Assembly: GCA_011390455.1 (NCBI GenBank)
Contig: JAABSI010000016.1
Coordinates: forward strand, 26,828 to 44,716
DNA: 17,889 nt
Source of the DNA: Trueperaceae bacterium
GTDB taxonomy: Bacteria > Deinococcota > Deinococci > Deinococcales > Trueperaceae
Direction: 5' to 3'
Shown here: piece by piece, positions 1 through 7,177 of the stretch
How positions within the stretch are numbered: the first letter of the stretch is position 1
Layout of the letters: each line of letters begins with the position of its first letter
The notes under the pieces: generated by a model
What the model was told of the DNA's origin: nothing
The model's input: the letters and a program-made list of their open reading frames with translations, nothing else
Databases searched by the model: none
Made by a program: the position numbers and the translations under genes

Positions 1-834
1 GCCGAGGTGACGCCGGTGTTCTTCGGCAGCGTGCTCAACAACTTCGGCGTCGACATCTTCCTCGAGCACTTCGTGCGTCTGGCGCCGGCGCCCGGCGACC
101 TGCACCTGTTGGACGGCGGCACCCTGCCGGTGGCGGGCCCCGACTTCACCGCGGTCGTCTTCAAGCTGCAGGCCAACCTCGACAAGCGCCACCGCGACCG
201 CACCGCGTACGCGCGCATCGCCACCGGCACCTTCGAGCGCGGGATGACGGCCACCCACGTGCGCAGCGGCCGCTCGCTGCGGCTCGCGCGCGCCCACACG
301 CTCTTCGCCGAGGAGCGCGAGACGATCGAGGTCGCCCACCCGGGCGACGTGGTCGGCCTCGTCAACCCGGGGCTGCTGCGCATCGGCGACGTGATCAGCA
401 CCCGCGACGGCGTCGCGGTGGCGCCGCTGCCGAGGTTCGCCCCCGAAGTGTTCGCCACGGTGCGCACCAAGGACGTGCAGCGCGACAAGGCCTTCCGCAA
501 GGGGCTCGATCAGCTGGCCGAAGAGGGCGTCATCCAGCGCTTCTACCCGGCGCAGGGGGCGCGCGACGCCGTGCTGGGCGCGGTCGGGCAGCTTCAGTTC
601 GAGGTCTTCGCGCGCCGCATGCAGGACGAGTACGGCGTCGAGGTGATCCTGACCGCCGAGCCGTTCACGCAGGTGCGCTGGCTCGACGCCACCCCCACCA
701 GCACCGGCCGCTTCGGCAAGCTGGTGCACGACCCCGACGGCGCGCCCGCGGTGCTGTTCCGGCACGCGCGCGAGATCGACTACTTCCAAGAGGAGCACCC
801 CGGCCTCGGGGTGCGTTCGCTGCCGGCGCTGTGA
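1..834 (+). CDS. prfC: Peptide chain release factor 3 (RF3), C-terminal part, 5' end outside window
   Basis: RF3 is the translational GTPase that recycles RF1/RF2 from the ribosome after peptide release. The frame is open from base 1 and gives 277 residues, a little over half of a typical RF3 (about 530), so the GTPase domain lies upstream of the window. Seen directly: the opening residues TPVFFGSVLNNFGV match the segment joining the G domain to domain II. The RF3 hallmark FKLQANLDKRHRDR lies near residues 54-67, and the domain III segment GAVGQLQFEVFARRM lies near 193-207. These separate it from EF-G, LepA and TypA. A GTG at base 7 is only an internal valine codon. The stop overlaps the next gene's GTG start (GTGA at 831-834), so it is the first visible gene of a translationally coupled operon. 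Confidence 0.96.
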   Translation, partial: AEVTPVFFGSVLNNFGVDIFLEHFVRLAPAPGDLHLLDGGTLPVAGPDFTAVVFKLQANLDKRHRDRTAYARIATGTFERGMTATHVRSGRSLRLARAHTLFAEERETIEVAHPGDVVGLVNPGLLRIGDVISTRDGVAVAPLPRFAPEVFATVRTKDVQRDKAFRKGLDQLAEEGVIQRFYPAQGARDAVLGAVGQLQFEVFARRMQDEYGVEVILTAEPFTQVRWLDATPTSTGRFGKLVHDPDGAPAVLFRHAREIDYFQEEHPGLGVRSLPAL

Positions 835-1871
835 CCCCGGACCGGGCCGACGCTGGCGACGCAAGCGTGCTCGAACGCGCGCGCCTCGCGGCCCACCGCT
901 TCGCCATGCCGCTCGCGGCGCTGCTCATGGCGACGCTGTTCGCGGTCTCGTGGCGCGACGGGTTCCCCGACCGCGTCGAGGCCGTCGGCACGCCGCTGCT
1001 CGCGCTCGTGTTCGCCGCGGGGTCGGCGTTCGCCTGGGCTCGGGGCCGCCCGTCGCGGCGCTTCGAGCGGGCGGCCATGGCGGCCACGCTCGTCGTCCTC
1101 GTCGGCGGCGCCTTCGACTCGGCCCTCGCGGAGCGCTGGAACATCGGCTACCCGTACGTCCTCGGGTACCTGCCGCTGGCGTACACGGGAGCCTTCCTGC
1201 TCCTCGGCCTGCGCTGGGGGGCGATCGCGTCGACCGCCACGTACGTCGGCGTGGCGGCCGCGACCCTGATCGCGGTGGGCACGGGCGAGATCCATCTCGC
1301 GCGCGGCATCCCCATCTTGGGCGCGTCGCCCATCCTCATCGGCCTGCTCTACGCGCTGTCGTGGAGCTTGACCGCGGCGGCGCAGGCGCACGACGAGGCG
1401 CAGCACGCCGCCGCCACCGACCCCCTCACGGGCGCGTGGAACCGCCGCTCCGGAGAAGATGCGCTCGATCGCGCCCACGGCCCCTTCGCGCTGCTGGTGG
1501 TCGACCTGGACGACTTCAAGCGCGTGAACGACGAACGCGGGCACGCCGCCGGCGACGCGGTCCTCGAGGGCACCGCCCGCGCGATCCGGGCGGCGGTGCG
1601 CCCCGACGACCGCGTCGTGCGCTGGGGCGGCGACGAGTTCGTCGTCGTCGCCCTCGGCGTGTCGGCGGAGGACGCCCGAGCGCTCGCCCGCCGGATCGCC
1701 TCGTCGGTGGCCGAGACGCTGGCCACCGACGGCGTCCGCGCCAGCGTCGGCGTCGCCGTGCGCGACGGCCACGAACCGTGGCGCGCAACCTTCGATCGGG
1801 CCGACGCGCAGCTCTACGCCCGCAAGCGGCAGCTGGAGCCCGGCGCCGGCCCCGCGCTGGCGGCGCCGTGA
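831..1871 (+). CDS. Membrane-bound GGDEF diguanylate cyclase
   Basis: Predicted to make cyclic di-GMP from two GTP. Residues about 25-183 are hydrophobic and hold five or six membrane segments (about 25-41, 53-70, 81-99, 108-127, 130-150, 160-183). They do not resemble a named sensor domain I can identify. The catalytic GGDEF domain fills 195-335: DPLTGAWNRR at 197-206, the metal-site stretch VDLDDFKRVND at 224-234, and an intact GGDEF at 266-270. The inhibitory I-site RxxD is intact (RPDD, 257-260), so product feedback inhibition is expected. No EAL or HD-GYP domain follows. The GTG start overlaps the prfC stop by four bases, and its own stop overlaps the next GTG in the same way, so this gene is probably translated from the prfC transcript. 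What the membrane part senses cannot be told. Confidence 0.93.
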   Translation: MTPDRADAGDASVLERARLAAHRFAMPLAALLMATLFAVSWRDGFPDRVEAVGTPLLALVFAAGSAFAWARGRPSRRFERAAMAATLVVLVGGAFDSALAERWNIGYPYVLGYLPLAYTGAFLLLGLRWGAIASTATYVGVAAATLIAVGTGEIHLARGIPILGASPILIGLLYALSWSLTAAAQAHDEAQHAAATDPLTGAWNRRSGEDALDRAHGPFALLVVDLDDFKRVNDERGHAAGDAVLEGTARAIRAAVRPDDRVVRWGGDEFVVVALGVSAEDARALARRIASSVAETLATDGVRASVGVAVRDGHEPWRATFDRADAQLYARKRQLEPGAGPALAAP

Positions 1872-2770
1872 CCCGAGCCCCCCTGCCCGAGCCGCTCGCC
1901 CGCATCCTCGCGGATGCCGCGGGCCCGACCGCGGTCGTCGCGCGGCGGCTCGACGCCCGGGGCCCGCGCTTCGAAGCCCATGCCGAGCGCCCCTTCGCGC
2001 TTGCCAGCGTCATGAAGGTGCCGCTCCTGGTGCATCTGCTGCGCCGCGCCGACGCCGGCGTTCTCGATTTGGGCGCGCGCGTCGCGCTGGGCGACGCCGA
2101 TCGGGTGGCGGGCAGCGGGGTGCTACATCTCCTCGACGCCGGCCTCGCGCCCACGGTGCGCGACCTGCTGCGGCTGATGATGGTGATCAGCGACAACATG
2201 GCCACCGACGCGCTCCTCGCGCGCACCACGCTCGCCGCCGTGGAGCGCGAGATGCACGGGCTCGGGTACCCGAGCGTGCGCCTCCCCCACCCCATCCGCA
2301 CCATGCTGGCGAGCCTGACCACGCTCGGCGTCGACGCCGACTACGCGGCGATGCGCACCGCCTTCCGCGACCCGGACCGGCCGACGCCCGCCGACCCCGA
2401 AGGCGCCTCCGCCGAGCACGGCGACCGCGCCACCCCCGCGGACCTGGCGCAGCTGCTGGTCGACCTGCACGAGGGTCGGTTGCTGACGCCGGCCTCCACC
2501 GCGTTGGCGTGCACGATCCTCGAGGACTGCCAGACGAACGCGCGGATCCCGGCCGACCTCCCCCGAGGGGTGCGGGTGGGGCACAAGACCGGTACCCTGC
2601 CGGGCCGCACCAACGACGTCGGCGTGGTGCACGCGCCATCGGGCCCCTTCGTGCTGGTCCTGATGAACGAGGGCGAGACCGACGAGCGCCGCGCGAGCCA
2701 GGTGCTGGCCCGCGCGGCGCGGTGGGTGTACGAGGCGTTCGAGGTCGGCGACGGCGCGGCGGCCGGCTGA
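1868..2770 (+). CDS. Serine beta-lactamase-fold hydrolase (class A-like / PF13354 type)
   Basis: A 300-residue protein with the three serine-hydrolase motifs of the class A beta-lactamase fold: SxxK at 47-50 (SVMK), SDN at 108-110 and KTG at 240-242. The S-to-SDN spacing of 61 matches class A enzymes. Two things are unusual. The region that should hold the omega-loop ExxLN with the deacylating Glu166 has no such motif, and it carries about 30 extra residues. No signal peptide is visible from the GTG start at 1868. That start is favoured by the GTGA overlap with the preceding stop, and the frame continues upstream only as a shadow of the cyclase gene. It is therefore better called a serine hydrolase than a proven antibiotic-resistance enzyme; peptidase, esterase or penicillin-binding roles are alternatives. 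It ends the prfC-cyclase operon and is convergent with the next gene (4-base gap). Confidence 0.88.
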   Translation: MTRAPLPEPLARILADAAGPTAVVARRLDARGPRFEAHAERPFALASVMKVPLLVHLLRRADAGVLDLGARVALGDADRVAGSGVLHLLDAGLAPTVRDLLRLMMVISDNMATDALLARTTLAAVEREMHGLGYPSVRLPHPIRTMLASLTTLGVDADYAAMRTAFRDPDRPTPADPEGASAEHGDRATPADLAQLLVDLHEGRLLTPASTALACTILEDCQTNARIPADLPRGVRVGHKTGTLPGRTNDVGVVHAPSGPFVLVLMNEGETDERRASQVLARAARWVYEAFEVGDGAAAG

Positions 2771-2774
2771 CGCG

Positions 2775-3581
2775 TCAGCCCCCGATCGTGCGCCGCAAGA
2801 AGGCCCGCAACAGGTCCCACGCCTCGCCCTGGACCGGGTCGCGGGCGATGGCGTCGGCGGTGGTCACGAAGGCGTGCCCCACCCCGTCGAACACGCGCAC
2901 CTCGTGCTCGACGCCCGCGGCTTCGAGCCCCTGCTCGAAGGCCGCCACCTCGGCGAGCGGGATCGACGCGTCCTCCGCGCCGAACACCCCGAGCACCGGG
3001 CCAGCCAGGCGCGCGAGCACGTCGGCGTCGCCCGGGACGTTGCCGTAGAACACCCCGGTGGCACGCACCTGCGGGCGCTCGAGCGCGTAGCGCAGCGCGT
3101 GCCGACCCCCGAAGCAGAAGCCCATCACCGCGAGCCGCTCGGCGTCGACGGCGAGCTCCGGCGCGAGGTCGTCGGCGGCGGCGAGCACGGCGTCGAGGTC
3201 CGCGCGCACGCGTTCGTCCGGGGTGCGGATCGTCTGCCAGATGGCGCTCGGCAGCCAGCGGGTGGTGCGGCCGCGCATCAGGTCGGGCGCCACCACGAGG
3301 TAGCCGTCCTCCGCGAGCAGCTCGGCCTTGCCGATCGTCGCCTCGTCGAGCCCCCAGAACTCGTGGATCATCACGACGACCGGGAACGGGCCGTCGCCCG
3401 CCTGGGGACCGGCGACGTAGGCGTGCAGCGGGCCGTCGGGGCCGGGGACGGTGGCGTTGGCGAGGCGCTCGACCGTCCCGCGCGCGAGCCAGCGGTCGAC
3501 GGGGATGGAGACGGCGATGGCGGCGACCACCGCCAGGAGGGCGACGAGCAGGCCGACGAGGACGCGCTTGAGGAGCAGCAT
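2775..3581 (-). CDS. Membrane-anchored dienelactone hydrolase family alpha/beta hydrolase
   Basis: A 268-residue protein of the dienelactone hydrolase family (COG0412 type), a thiol-dependent alpha/beta hydrolase. Residues 5-27 form one hydrophobic segment after LLLKR, acting as a signal anchor or uncleaved signal, so the catalytic domain is probably outside the cytoplasmic membrane. The predicted triad is Cys156 in the nucleophile elbow GFCFGG, Asp204 in GAED and His236 in GVGHAF. Glu74 in HEFWGL is the residue that in family members activates the cysteine. The presence of Cys rather than Ser in the elbow supports this family over general esterases. The substrate is unknown: true chloroaromatic dienelactone degradation is unlikely without pathway neighbours. 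A TAGGCT -10 box ends five bases before the ATG, so the mRNA is probably leaderless. Confidence 0.9.
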   Translation of the reverse strand: MLLLKRVLVGLLVALLAVVAAIAVSIPVDRWLARGTVERLANATVPGPDGPLHAYVAGPQAGDGPFPVVVMIHEFWGLDEATIGKAELLAEDGYLVVAPDLMRGRTTRWLPSAIWQTIRTPDERVRADLDAVLAAADDLAPELAVDAERLAVMGFCFGGRHALRYALERPQVRATGVFYGNVPGDADVLARLAGPVLGVFGAEDASIPLAEVAAFEQGLEAAGVEHEVRVFDGVGHAFVTTADAIARDPVQGEAWDLLRAFLRRTIGG

Positions 3582-3586
3582 GCCGA

Positions 3587-3592
3587 AGCCTA
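3587..3592 (-). promoter_or_regulatory. -10 box TAGGCT, leaderless start of the dienelactone hydrolase gene
   Basis: On the minus strand TAGGCT (TANNNT class) is followed by five bases and then the ATG at 3581. That spacing puts transcription initiation at the start codon itself. No Shine-Dalgarno sequence fits between. No convincing -35 box is visible. Confidence 0.6.
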
Positions 3593-3660
3593 GACCGGCG
3601 CGCGCGGCGCGTCGGTGGGCGGCGTCGCAGCGCGCCCTCGAGCCCCATGTCCAGGTCCCC

Positions 3661-3689
3661 TTGACGCGCCCCCAGCCAGCGTGTAGTGT
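3661..3689 (+). promoter_or_regulatory. Sigma-70-type promoter of the cold-shock gene
   Basis: TTGACG (3661-3666, five of six consensus bases) and TAGTGT (3684-3689, TANNNT class) are separated by the ideal 17 bases. Initiation near 3696 would leave a leader of about 115 bases before the cold-shock start codon, which fits the long structured leaders of CspA-family genes. Confidence 0.68.
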
Positions 3690-3733
3690 TCGGACGTCCC
3701 TGGATGGCAGCCAAAGCGCTCTCGTTCCGAGAC

Positions 3734-3756
3734 CCGATGCAGCTTATGCGCATCGG
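3734..3756 (+). promoter_or_regulatory. Leader hairpin 1 of the cold-shock mRNA
   Basis: A perfect 7-base-pair inverted repeat (CCGATGC at 3734-3740 with GCATCGG at 3750-3756) encloses a 9-base loop. It lies inside the predicted 5' leader of the cold-shock gene. Its role as an RNA structure is inferred. Confidence 0.5.
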
Positions 3757-3768
3757 TACGTGAATGAA

Positions 3769-3787
3769 CGCCATGCACACCATGGCG
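3769..3787 (+). promoter_or_regulatory. Leader hairpin 2 next to the cold-shock ribosome binding site
   Basis: CGCCATG (3769-3775) pairs perfectly with CATGGCG (3781-3787) around the loop CACAC. It sits four bases upstream of the Shine-Dalgarno-like AAGGAAG at 3792-3798, so its folding could affect ribosome access or mRNA stability. It is the second 7-base-pair hairpin in this leader. Confidence 0.55.
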
Positions 3788-3810
3788 GCTCAAGGAAGAT
3801 AGGTACGACA

Positions 3811-4059
3811 ATGGCTACCGGAACTGTCAAGTGGTTCAACAACGAAAAAGGCTTCGGCTTCATCGCGGTCGAGGGCGGCGGCAAGGACGTCTTCTGCCAC
3901 TTCTCCGCGATCACCGGCGACGGCTACCGCTCGTTGAACGAAAACGACGAAGTCGAGTTCGAGGTCGAGCAGGGCGCCAAGGGCCCGCAGGCCAAGCAGG
4001 TCAAGGTGCTCCGCAGCGCTGGCCCCTCCATGGGCGGCGGCTCGCGCGACCGCTACTGA
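3811..4059 (+). CDS. CspA-family cold-shock protein
   Basis: An 82-residue single cold-shock domain that binds single-stranded RNA and DNA and acts as an RNA chaperone. The fold is complete from residue 1: TGTVKWFN at 3-10, RNP1 KGFGFI at 13-18 and RNP2 DVFCHFS at 26-32. RNP2 has Cys29 where many homologues have valine. The tail [12 protein letters not shown] is a short glycine-rich extension beyond the usual 65-70 residues. The ATG at 3811 gives the conserved N-terminus and has AAGGAAG at 3792-3798 upstream, spaced rather widely (12 bases). The gene has its own promoter and a structured leader of about 115 bases, followed by a strong hairpin, so it is probably monocistronic. A desaturase gene follows in the same direction, suggesting a shared cold-adaptation theme. 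Confidence 0.96.
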   Translation: MATGTVKWFNNEKGFGFIAVEGGGKDVFCHFSAITGDGYRSLNENDEVEFEVEQGAKGPQAKQVKVLRSAGPSMGGGSRDRY

Positions 4060-4082
4060 TCCCACCCCACACCCTCTGACGC

Positions 4083-4116
4083 GTGCGGCGCTCGACCTTC
4101 GGGTCGGGCGCCGCAC
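4083..4116 (+). terminator. Long hairpin with TTCG tetraloop after the cold-shock gene
   Basis: A 15-base-pair stem (one G-U pair) runs from 4083-4097 to 4102-4116 with the loop TTCG, 23 bases after the stop codon. It is shaped like an intrinsic terminator, but only a loose TCATACTCAT follows instead of a T-run. Confidence 0.72.
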
Positions 4117-4136
4117 TCATACTCATGCACCTCGGG

Positions 4137-4142
4137 TAGGCT
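4137..4142 (+). promoter_or_regulatory. Candidate -10 box of the desaturase gene
   Basis: TAGGCT, identical to the -10 box proposed for the gene at 2775-3581, lies 28 bases before the ATG. Initiation near 4149 would leave a leader of about 22 bases carrying the AGGAG ribosome binding site. No clear -35 box is seen. Confidence 0.45.
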
Positions 4143-4170
4143 GCGGGGCGAAGAAGTGCAGGAGCTCTCC

Positions 4171-5232
4171 ATGAACCAGACCCCGACCACCCTCCCCACG
4201 AAGACGACGCGCGCCGGCGGCAAGCCGCGCGACGCCTATGGCGAGCTCAAGCAGCGCGTCAAGGACGCGGGCCTGCTGGCCAAGGCCCCCGGGTACCTGT
4301 TCACCAAGATGGCGCTGAACGCCGTCCTGCTCGCCATCGGGATCGGCGTGCTCTTCGCCACGGACCTCTGGTATGTGCAGGTCGTCAACGCGCTGTACCT
4401 CGGGTTCGTGTTCGGCCAGTTCGGGTTCATCGCCCACGACGCCGGCCATCGCCAAGCCTTCGCGACCCCACGCCAGAACGACGTGGCGGGGCTGATCCAC
4501 ACCACCTTGCTCATCGGCATGGGGTACGGCTGGTGGCTCGAGAAGCACAACGCGCACCACGCCAACCCCAACGCGATCGACCTCGACCCCGACATCGACA
4601 TCCCGGTGCTCGCGTTCTCCACCGAGGACGCGCTCGAGAAGAAGGGCGTCGCCCGCGCGATCGTCCGCCAGCAGCATCGGTGGTTCTTCCCGATCCTGCT
4701 GCTCCAGGCGATCCACCTGCGGGTCGAGACCGTCAAGTGGCTCCTCCGCAACCCCGACTGGCGGTACCGGAACCTCGAGTGGGGGCTCTTCACCCTGCAC
4801 CACGTGATCGGCCTCGGCCTCGTGTTCTGGGCCCTGCCCTGGCCGCTGGCGATCGTCTTCGTGCTGATCCAACAGGCGTTCTTCGGCGCCTACCTCGCCT
4901 CGGTCTTCGCCCCGAACCACAAGGGGATGCTGCTCATCCACCCCGAGGACGACTACGACTTCCTGCACAAGCAGGTGCTCACCGCGCGCAACGTCAAGGC
5001 GTCGCCGGTCGTCGACTTCTGGTACGGCGGGCTCAACTACCAGATCGAGCACCACCTGTTCCCGACCATGGGGCGGATCCACCTGCGCAAGGCGCAGAAG
5101 ATCATCCGTTCGTTCTGCGAGGACCACGGCATCAGCTACTACGAGACCACCGTGATCCAGAGCTACCGCGAGATCCTCGACGTCCTGCGCGAGGTCAGCA
5201 AGCCGCTCCGCGACGAGCCGAGCCCGGCCTGA
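4171..5232 (+). CDS. Membrane fatty-acid desaturase, front-end/linoleoyl-CoA desaturase type
   Basis: A 353-residue di-iron membrane desaturase that introduces double bonds into acyl chains and so adjusts membrane fluidity. All three histidine boxes are present: HDAGH at 89-93, HNAHH at 126-130 and QIEHH at 291-295. A glutamine in the third box is characteristic of front-end (delta-6-like) desaturases rather than delta-9 or DesA types. Hydrophobic segments surround the boxes (about 47-63, 72-90, 108-122, 172-185, 205-245). No cytochrome b5 domain is fused, so an external electron donor such as ferredoxin must serve it. The ATG at 4171 is preferred because AGGAG at 4160-4164 sits six bases upstream; an in-frame GTG at 4156 precedes that site. 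It follows the cold-shock gene, and its stop lies 7 bases from the convergent pepF stop. Regioselectivity cannot be read from sequence. Confidence 0.93.
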   Translation: MNQTPTTLPTKTTRAGGKPRDAYGELKQRVKDAGLLAKAPGYLFTKMALNAVLLAIGIGVLFATDLWYVQVVNALYLGFVFGQFGFIAHDAGHRQAFATPRQNDVAGLIHTTLLIGMGYGWWLEKHNAHHANPNAIDLDPDIDIPVLAFSTEDALEKKGVARAIVRQQHRWFFPILLLQAIHLRVETVKWLLRNPDWRYRNLEWGLFTLHHVIGLGLVFWALPWPLAIVFVLIQQAFFGAYLASVFAPNHKGMLLIHPEDDYDFLHKQVLTARNVKASPVVDFWYGGLNYQIEHHLFPTMGRIHLRKAQKIIRSFCEDHGISYYETTVIQSYREILDVLREVSKPLRDEPSPA

Positions 5233-5239
5233 CCCTGGC

Positions 5240-7060
5240 CTACGCGCGCCCGAGCCGCTCCGCGTGCGCCTCCAGGCGCGCCACGAACCCCTCGACGACG
5301 TCGAAGGCGGCGTCCATCGGGGCCGGTGTGGCGACGTCGTACCCCAAGCGCGCGAAGAGCTCCTTCGGCGCCACGGAGGCGCCCGCGTCCATGGCGGCCA
5401 GGTAGGCCTCGGCCGCGCCCGGCTCGCCCGCCTCGATGCGCGCCACCTGGGCGAGCGCCACGGACAGTCCGACGGCGTACTGGAAGGTGTAGAACGGCGC
5501 GTACAGGTGCGGGAACTCGGCCCACGCGATGCCGGATCGCTCGTCCGCGGTCACCTCGGGGCCGTACGCCTCCTGGAAGAAGCCGGTCAGGGTCGCCGTG
5601 AGCTCCTCGGCCGACGGCGGCTCGCCCGCCTCGACCCGGGCGTGCGCCCACCGTTCGAGCCGCACCAGCGTGGGCATGACGAACAGGTAGCGGTGCAGGT
5701 TCTGGAAGGCCTCGTCGAGCAGGCCGAGGTCGAAAGCGGGGTCGGCCGCCTCGCTCGAACGCGCGACGTAGCCGCGCATCAGCGCCTGCTGCCCGTTCGA
5801 GAAGGTCTCGGCGACGGTCATCGAGAGCTCGTCCACCCCGTCGAGCGGCATCTGGCGGGCGTCCGATCGCGCCGCGTGCAGCGCGTGCCCCAGCTCGTGC
5901 GCCAGGGTGCTCGCGCTGGGCAGGTCGTCGACGTAGCTGAGCAGCACGTACGGGTGCGCCCCCGGCGCCGCATCGCAGAACGCGCCCAGGCGCTTGCCGG
6001 CGTTGGGGCGCAGGTCGACCCAGCGTTCGTCGCGCAGGCCGCGCTCGAGGGTGGCCACCACGTCGTCGCCCAGCGGGGCGGCGGACGCGACGATCCAGTC
6101 GATGGCGCGTTCCACCGGGACCGCCACCGCGTCCACCGGGTACGGCGCGAAGACGTCCCACGCCTCCAGGCGCTCGACGCCCAGCAGGCGCCGCCGCACC
6201 GCCCAGTAGCGGTGCCACACCGGCAGCCGGCGCGTGAAGGCCTCGAGGGTGGCGTCCAGCACCTCGGGCTCGACATGGAAGGTGGCGAGCGCGGACGCCT
6301 CGGCGCTGGGGTATCCGCGCACCCGAGCCTCGAAGGCGGTGCGCCGCGCGCGGGCCGCGTACAGGTCGGCGAGCGTGTCGGCGACGCCCAGGTGGCCGTC
6401 GGCCCAGCGCTCGAAGGCCGCCCGCCGCACCGCGCGGTCGGGATCGCCGAGCAGCGCGCGGACGCTCGCGGGGGCCACCGGCCGCGGGCCCTCGGGCGCC
6501 TCGACGGCGCCGAAGTCCACGTCCCCCTCGACGAGCGTGGCGCGCGCCTCCTCGTACGCGTCGAAGGTGGCGTCCGCACCGGCCAGCACGTCCTCGACCT
6601 CGGCCGAGCGCACGTGCGCGCGGCGCCGCGCCAACCGCGCGAGGAAGGGGCGGTGGCGCGCGAGCGCCGGATCGCCGAGCCAGGCCTCGAACGTCGCGGG
6701 CGGCGCGGCCAGCAGCTCGGCGTCGACGAAAGCGAGGGCGGAGGCCCAACCGGCGGCCGCGGCACGGAAGCGGCCGGCGGCGGCGCGTGCGCCGGCGTCG
6801 CCGCGATCGGCGCTCGCCGGGAGCGTCGCGTAGAGCCGCAGGCGCTCGGCGCGGGCGAGCAGGTCGCCGTAGGCGTCGAGCGAAGAAGCCAGGACGCGGG
6901 CATCGGTGGCCAGCGCCCCCCGGCGGGCGGCGAAGCTCGCCACGTCGGCGGCCAGGGCGCGCTGCGCCGCGTCGAAGTCGTCGGAGGTCGCGAACAGGTG
7001 GTCGAGGGCCCAGGTCTCGTGGACCGGGACGTCGGCGCGGGCGAGCAGGGTGCGAGGCAT
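5240..7060 (-). CDS. pepF: Oligoendopeptidase F-like M3 zinc metallopeptidase
   Basis: A 606-residue cytoplasmic peptidase of the thimet/oligopeptidase F (M3B) family that degrades short peptides. The zinc site is HELGH at 388-392, with the third ligand probably Glu418 in the segment SMTVAETFSNGQ 26 residues after the last histidine. The region AFCDAAPGAHPYVLLSYVDDLPSASTLAHELGHALH is typical of PepF just before the active site. The conserved C-terminal part with FYTFQYAVGLSVAL, and full family length (about 600), argue against truncation. No signal peptide is present. The ATG at 7060 is five bases downstream of a TACGCT -10 box on the same strand and has no clear Shine-Dalgarno sequence, so the transcript is probably leaderless. 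The frame stays open far upstream, which is only a GC-rich artefact. It is divergent from the secreted protease. Confidence 0.94.
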   Translation of the reverse strand: MPRTLLARADVPVHETWALDHLFATSDDFDAAQRALAADVASFAARRGALATDARVLASSLDAYGDLLARAERLRLYATLPASADRGDAGARAAAGRFRAAAAGWASALAFVDAELLAAPPATFEAWLGDPALARHRPFLARLARRRAHVRSAEVEDVLAGADATFDAYEEARATLVEGDVDFGAVEAPEGPRPVAPASVRALLGDPDRAVRRAAFERWADGHLGVADTLADLYAARARRTAFEARVRGYPSAEASALATFHVEPEVLDATLEAFTRRLPVWHRYWAVRRRLLGVERLEAWDVFAPYPVDAVAVPVERAIDWIVASAAPLGDDVVATLERGLRDERWVDLRPNAGKRLGAFCDAAPGAHPYVLLSYVDDLPSASTLAHELGHALHAARSDARQMPLDGVDELSMTVAETFSNGQQALMRGYVARSSEAADPAFDLGLLDEAFQNLHRYLFVMPTLVRLERWAHARVEAGEPPSAEELTATLTGFFQEAYGPEVTADERSGIAWAEFPHLYAPFYTFQYAVGLSVALAQVARIEAGEPGAAEAYLAAMDAGASVAPKELFARLGYDVATPAPMDAAFDVVEGFVARLEAHAERLGRA

Positions 7061-7065
7061 GCCGC

Positions 7066-7071
7066 AGCGTA
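7066..7071 (-). promoter_or_regulatory. -10 box TACGCT, leaderless start of pepF
   Basis: Minus-strand TACGCT is followed by GCGGC and then the pepF ATG. The five-base gap is the same as at three other genes of the window and implies initiation at or next to the start codon. A plus-strand TAGCCT (7088-7093) lies only 16 bases away. Confidence 0.62.
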
Positions 7072-7087
7072 TCCGAGCGTCGCCTTG

Positions 7088-7093
7088 TAGCCT
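7088..7093 (+). promoter_or_regulatory. Candidate -10 box of the secreted protease gene
   Basis: TAGCCT (TANNNT class) 84 bases before the protease ATG would give a leader of roughly 80 bases. It faces away from the pepF -10 box 16 bases to its left, so the two promoters could compete. No good -35 box is seen. Confidence 0.4.
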
Positions 7094-7177
7094 GCGCGTC
7101 GACGGTCCGGCTGGGCACCCGACCCGGCGCGAAGACCTGCGGCCGCGCACCTCCCTCGGCGCGGCCCTGGAGGCACG

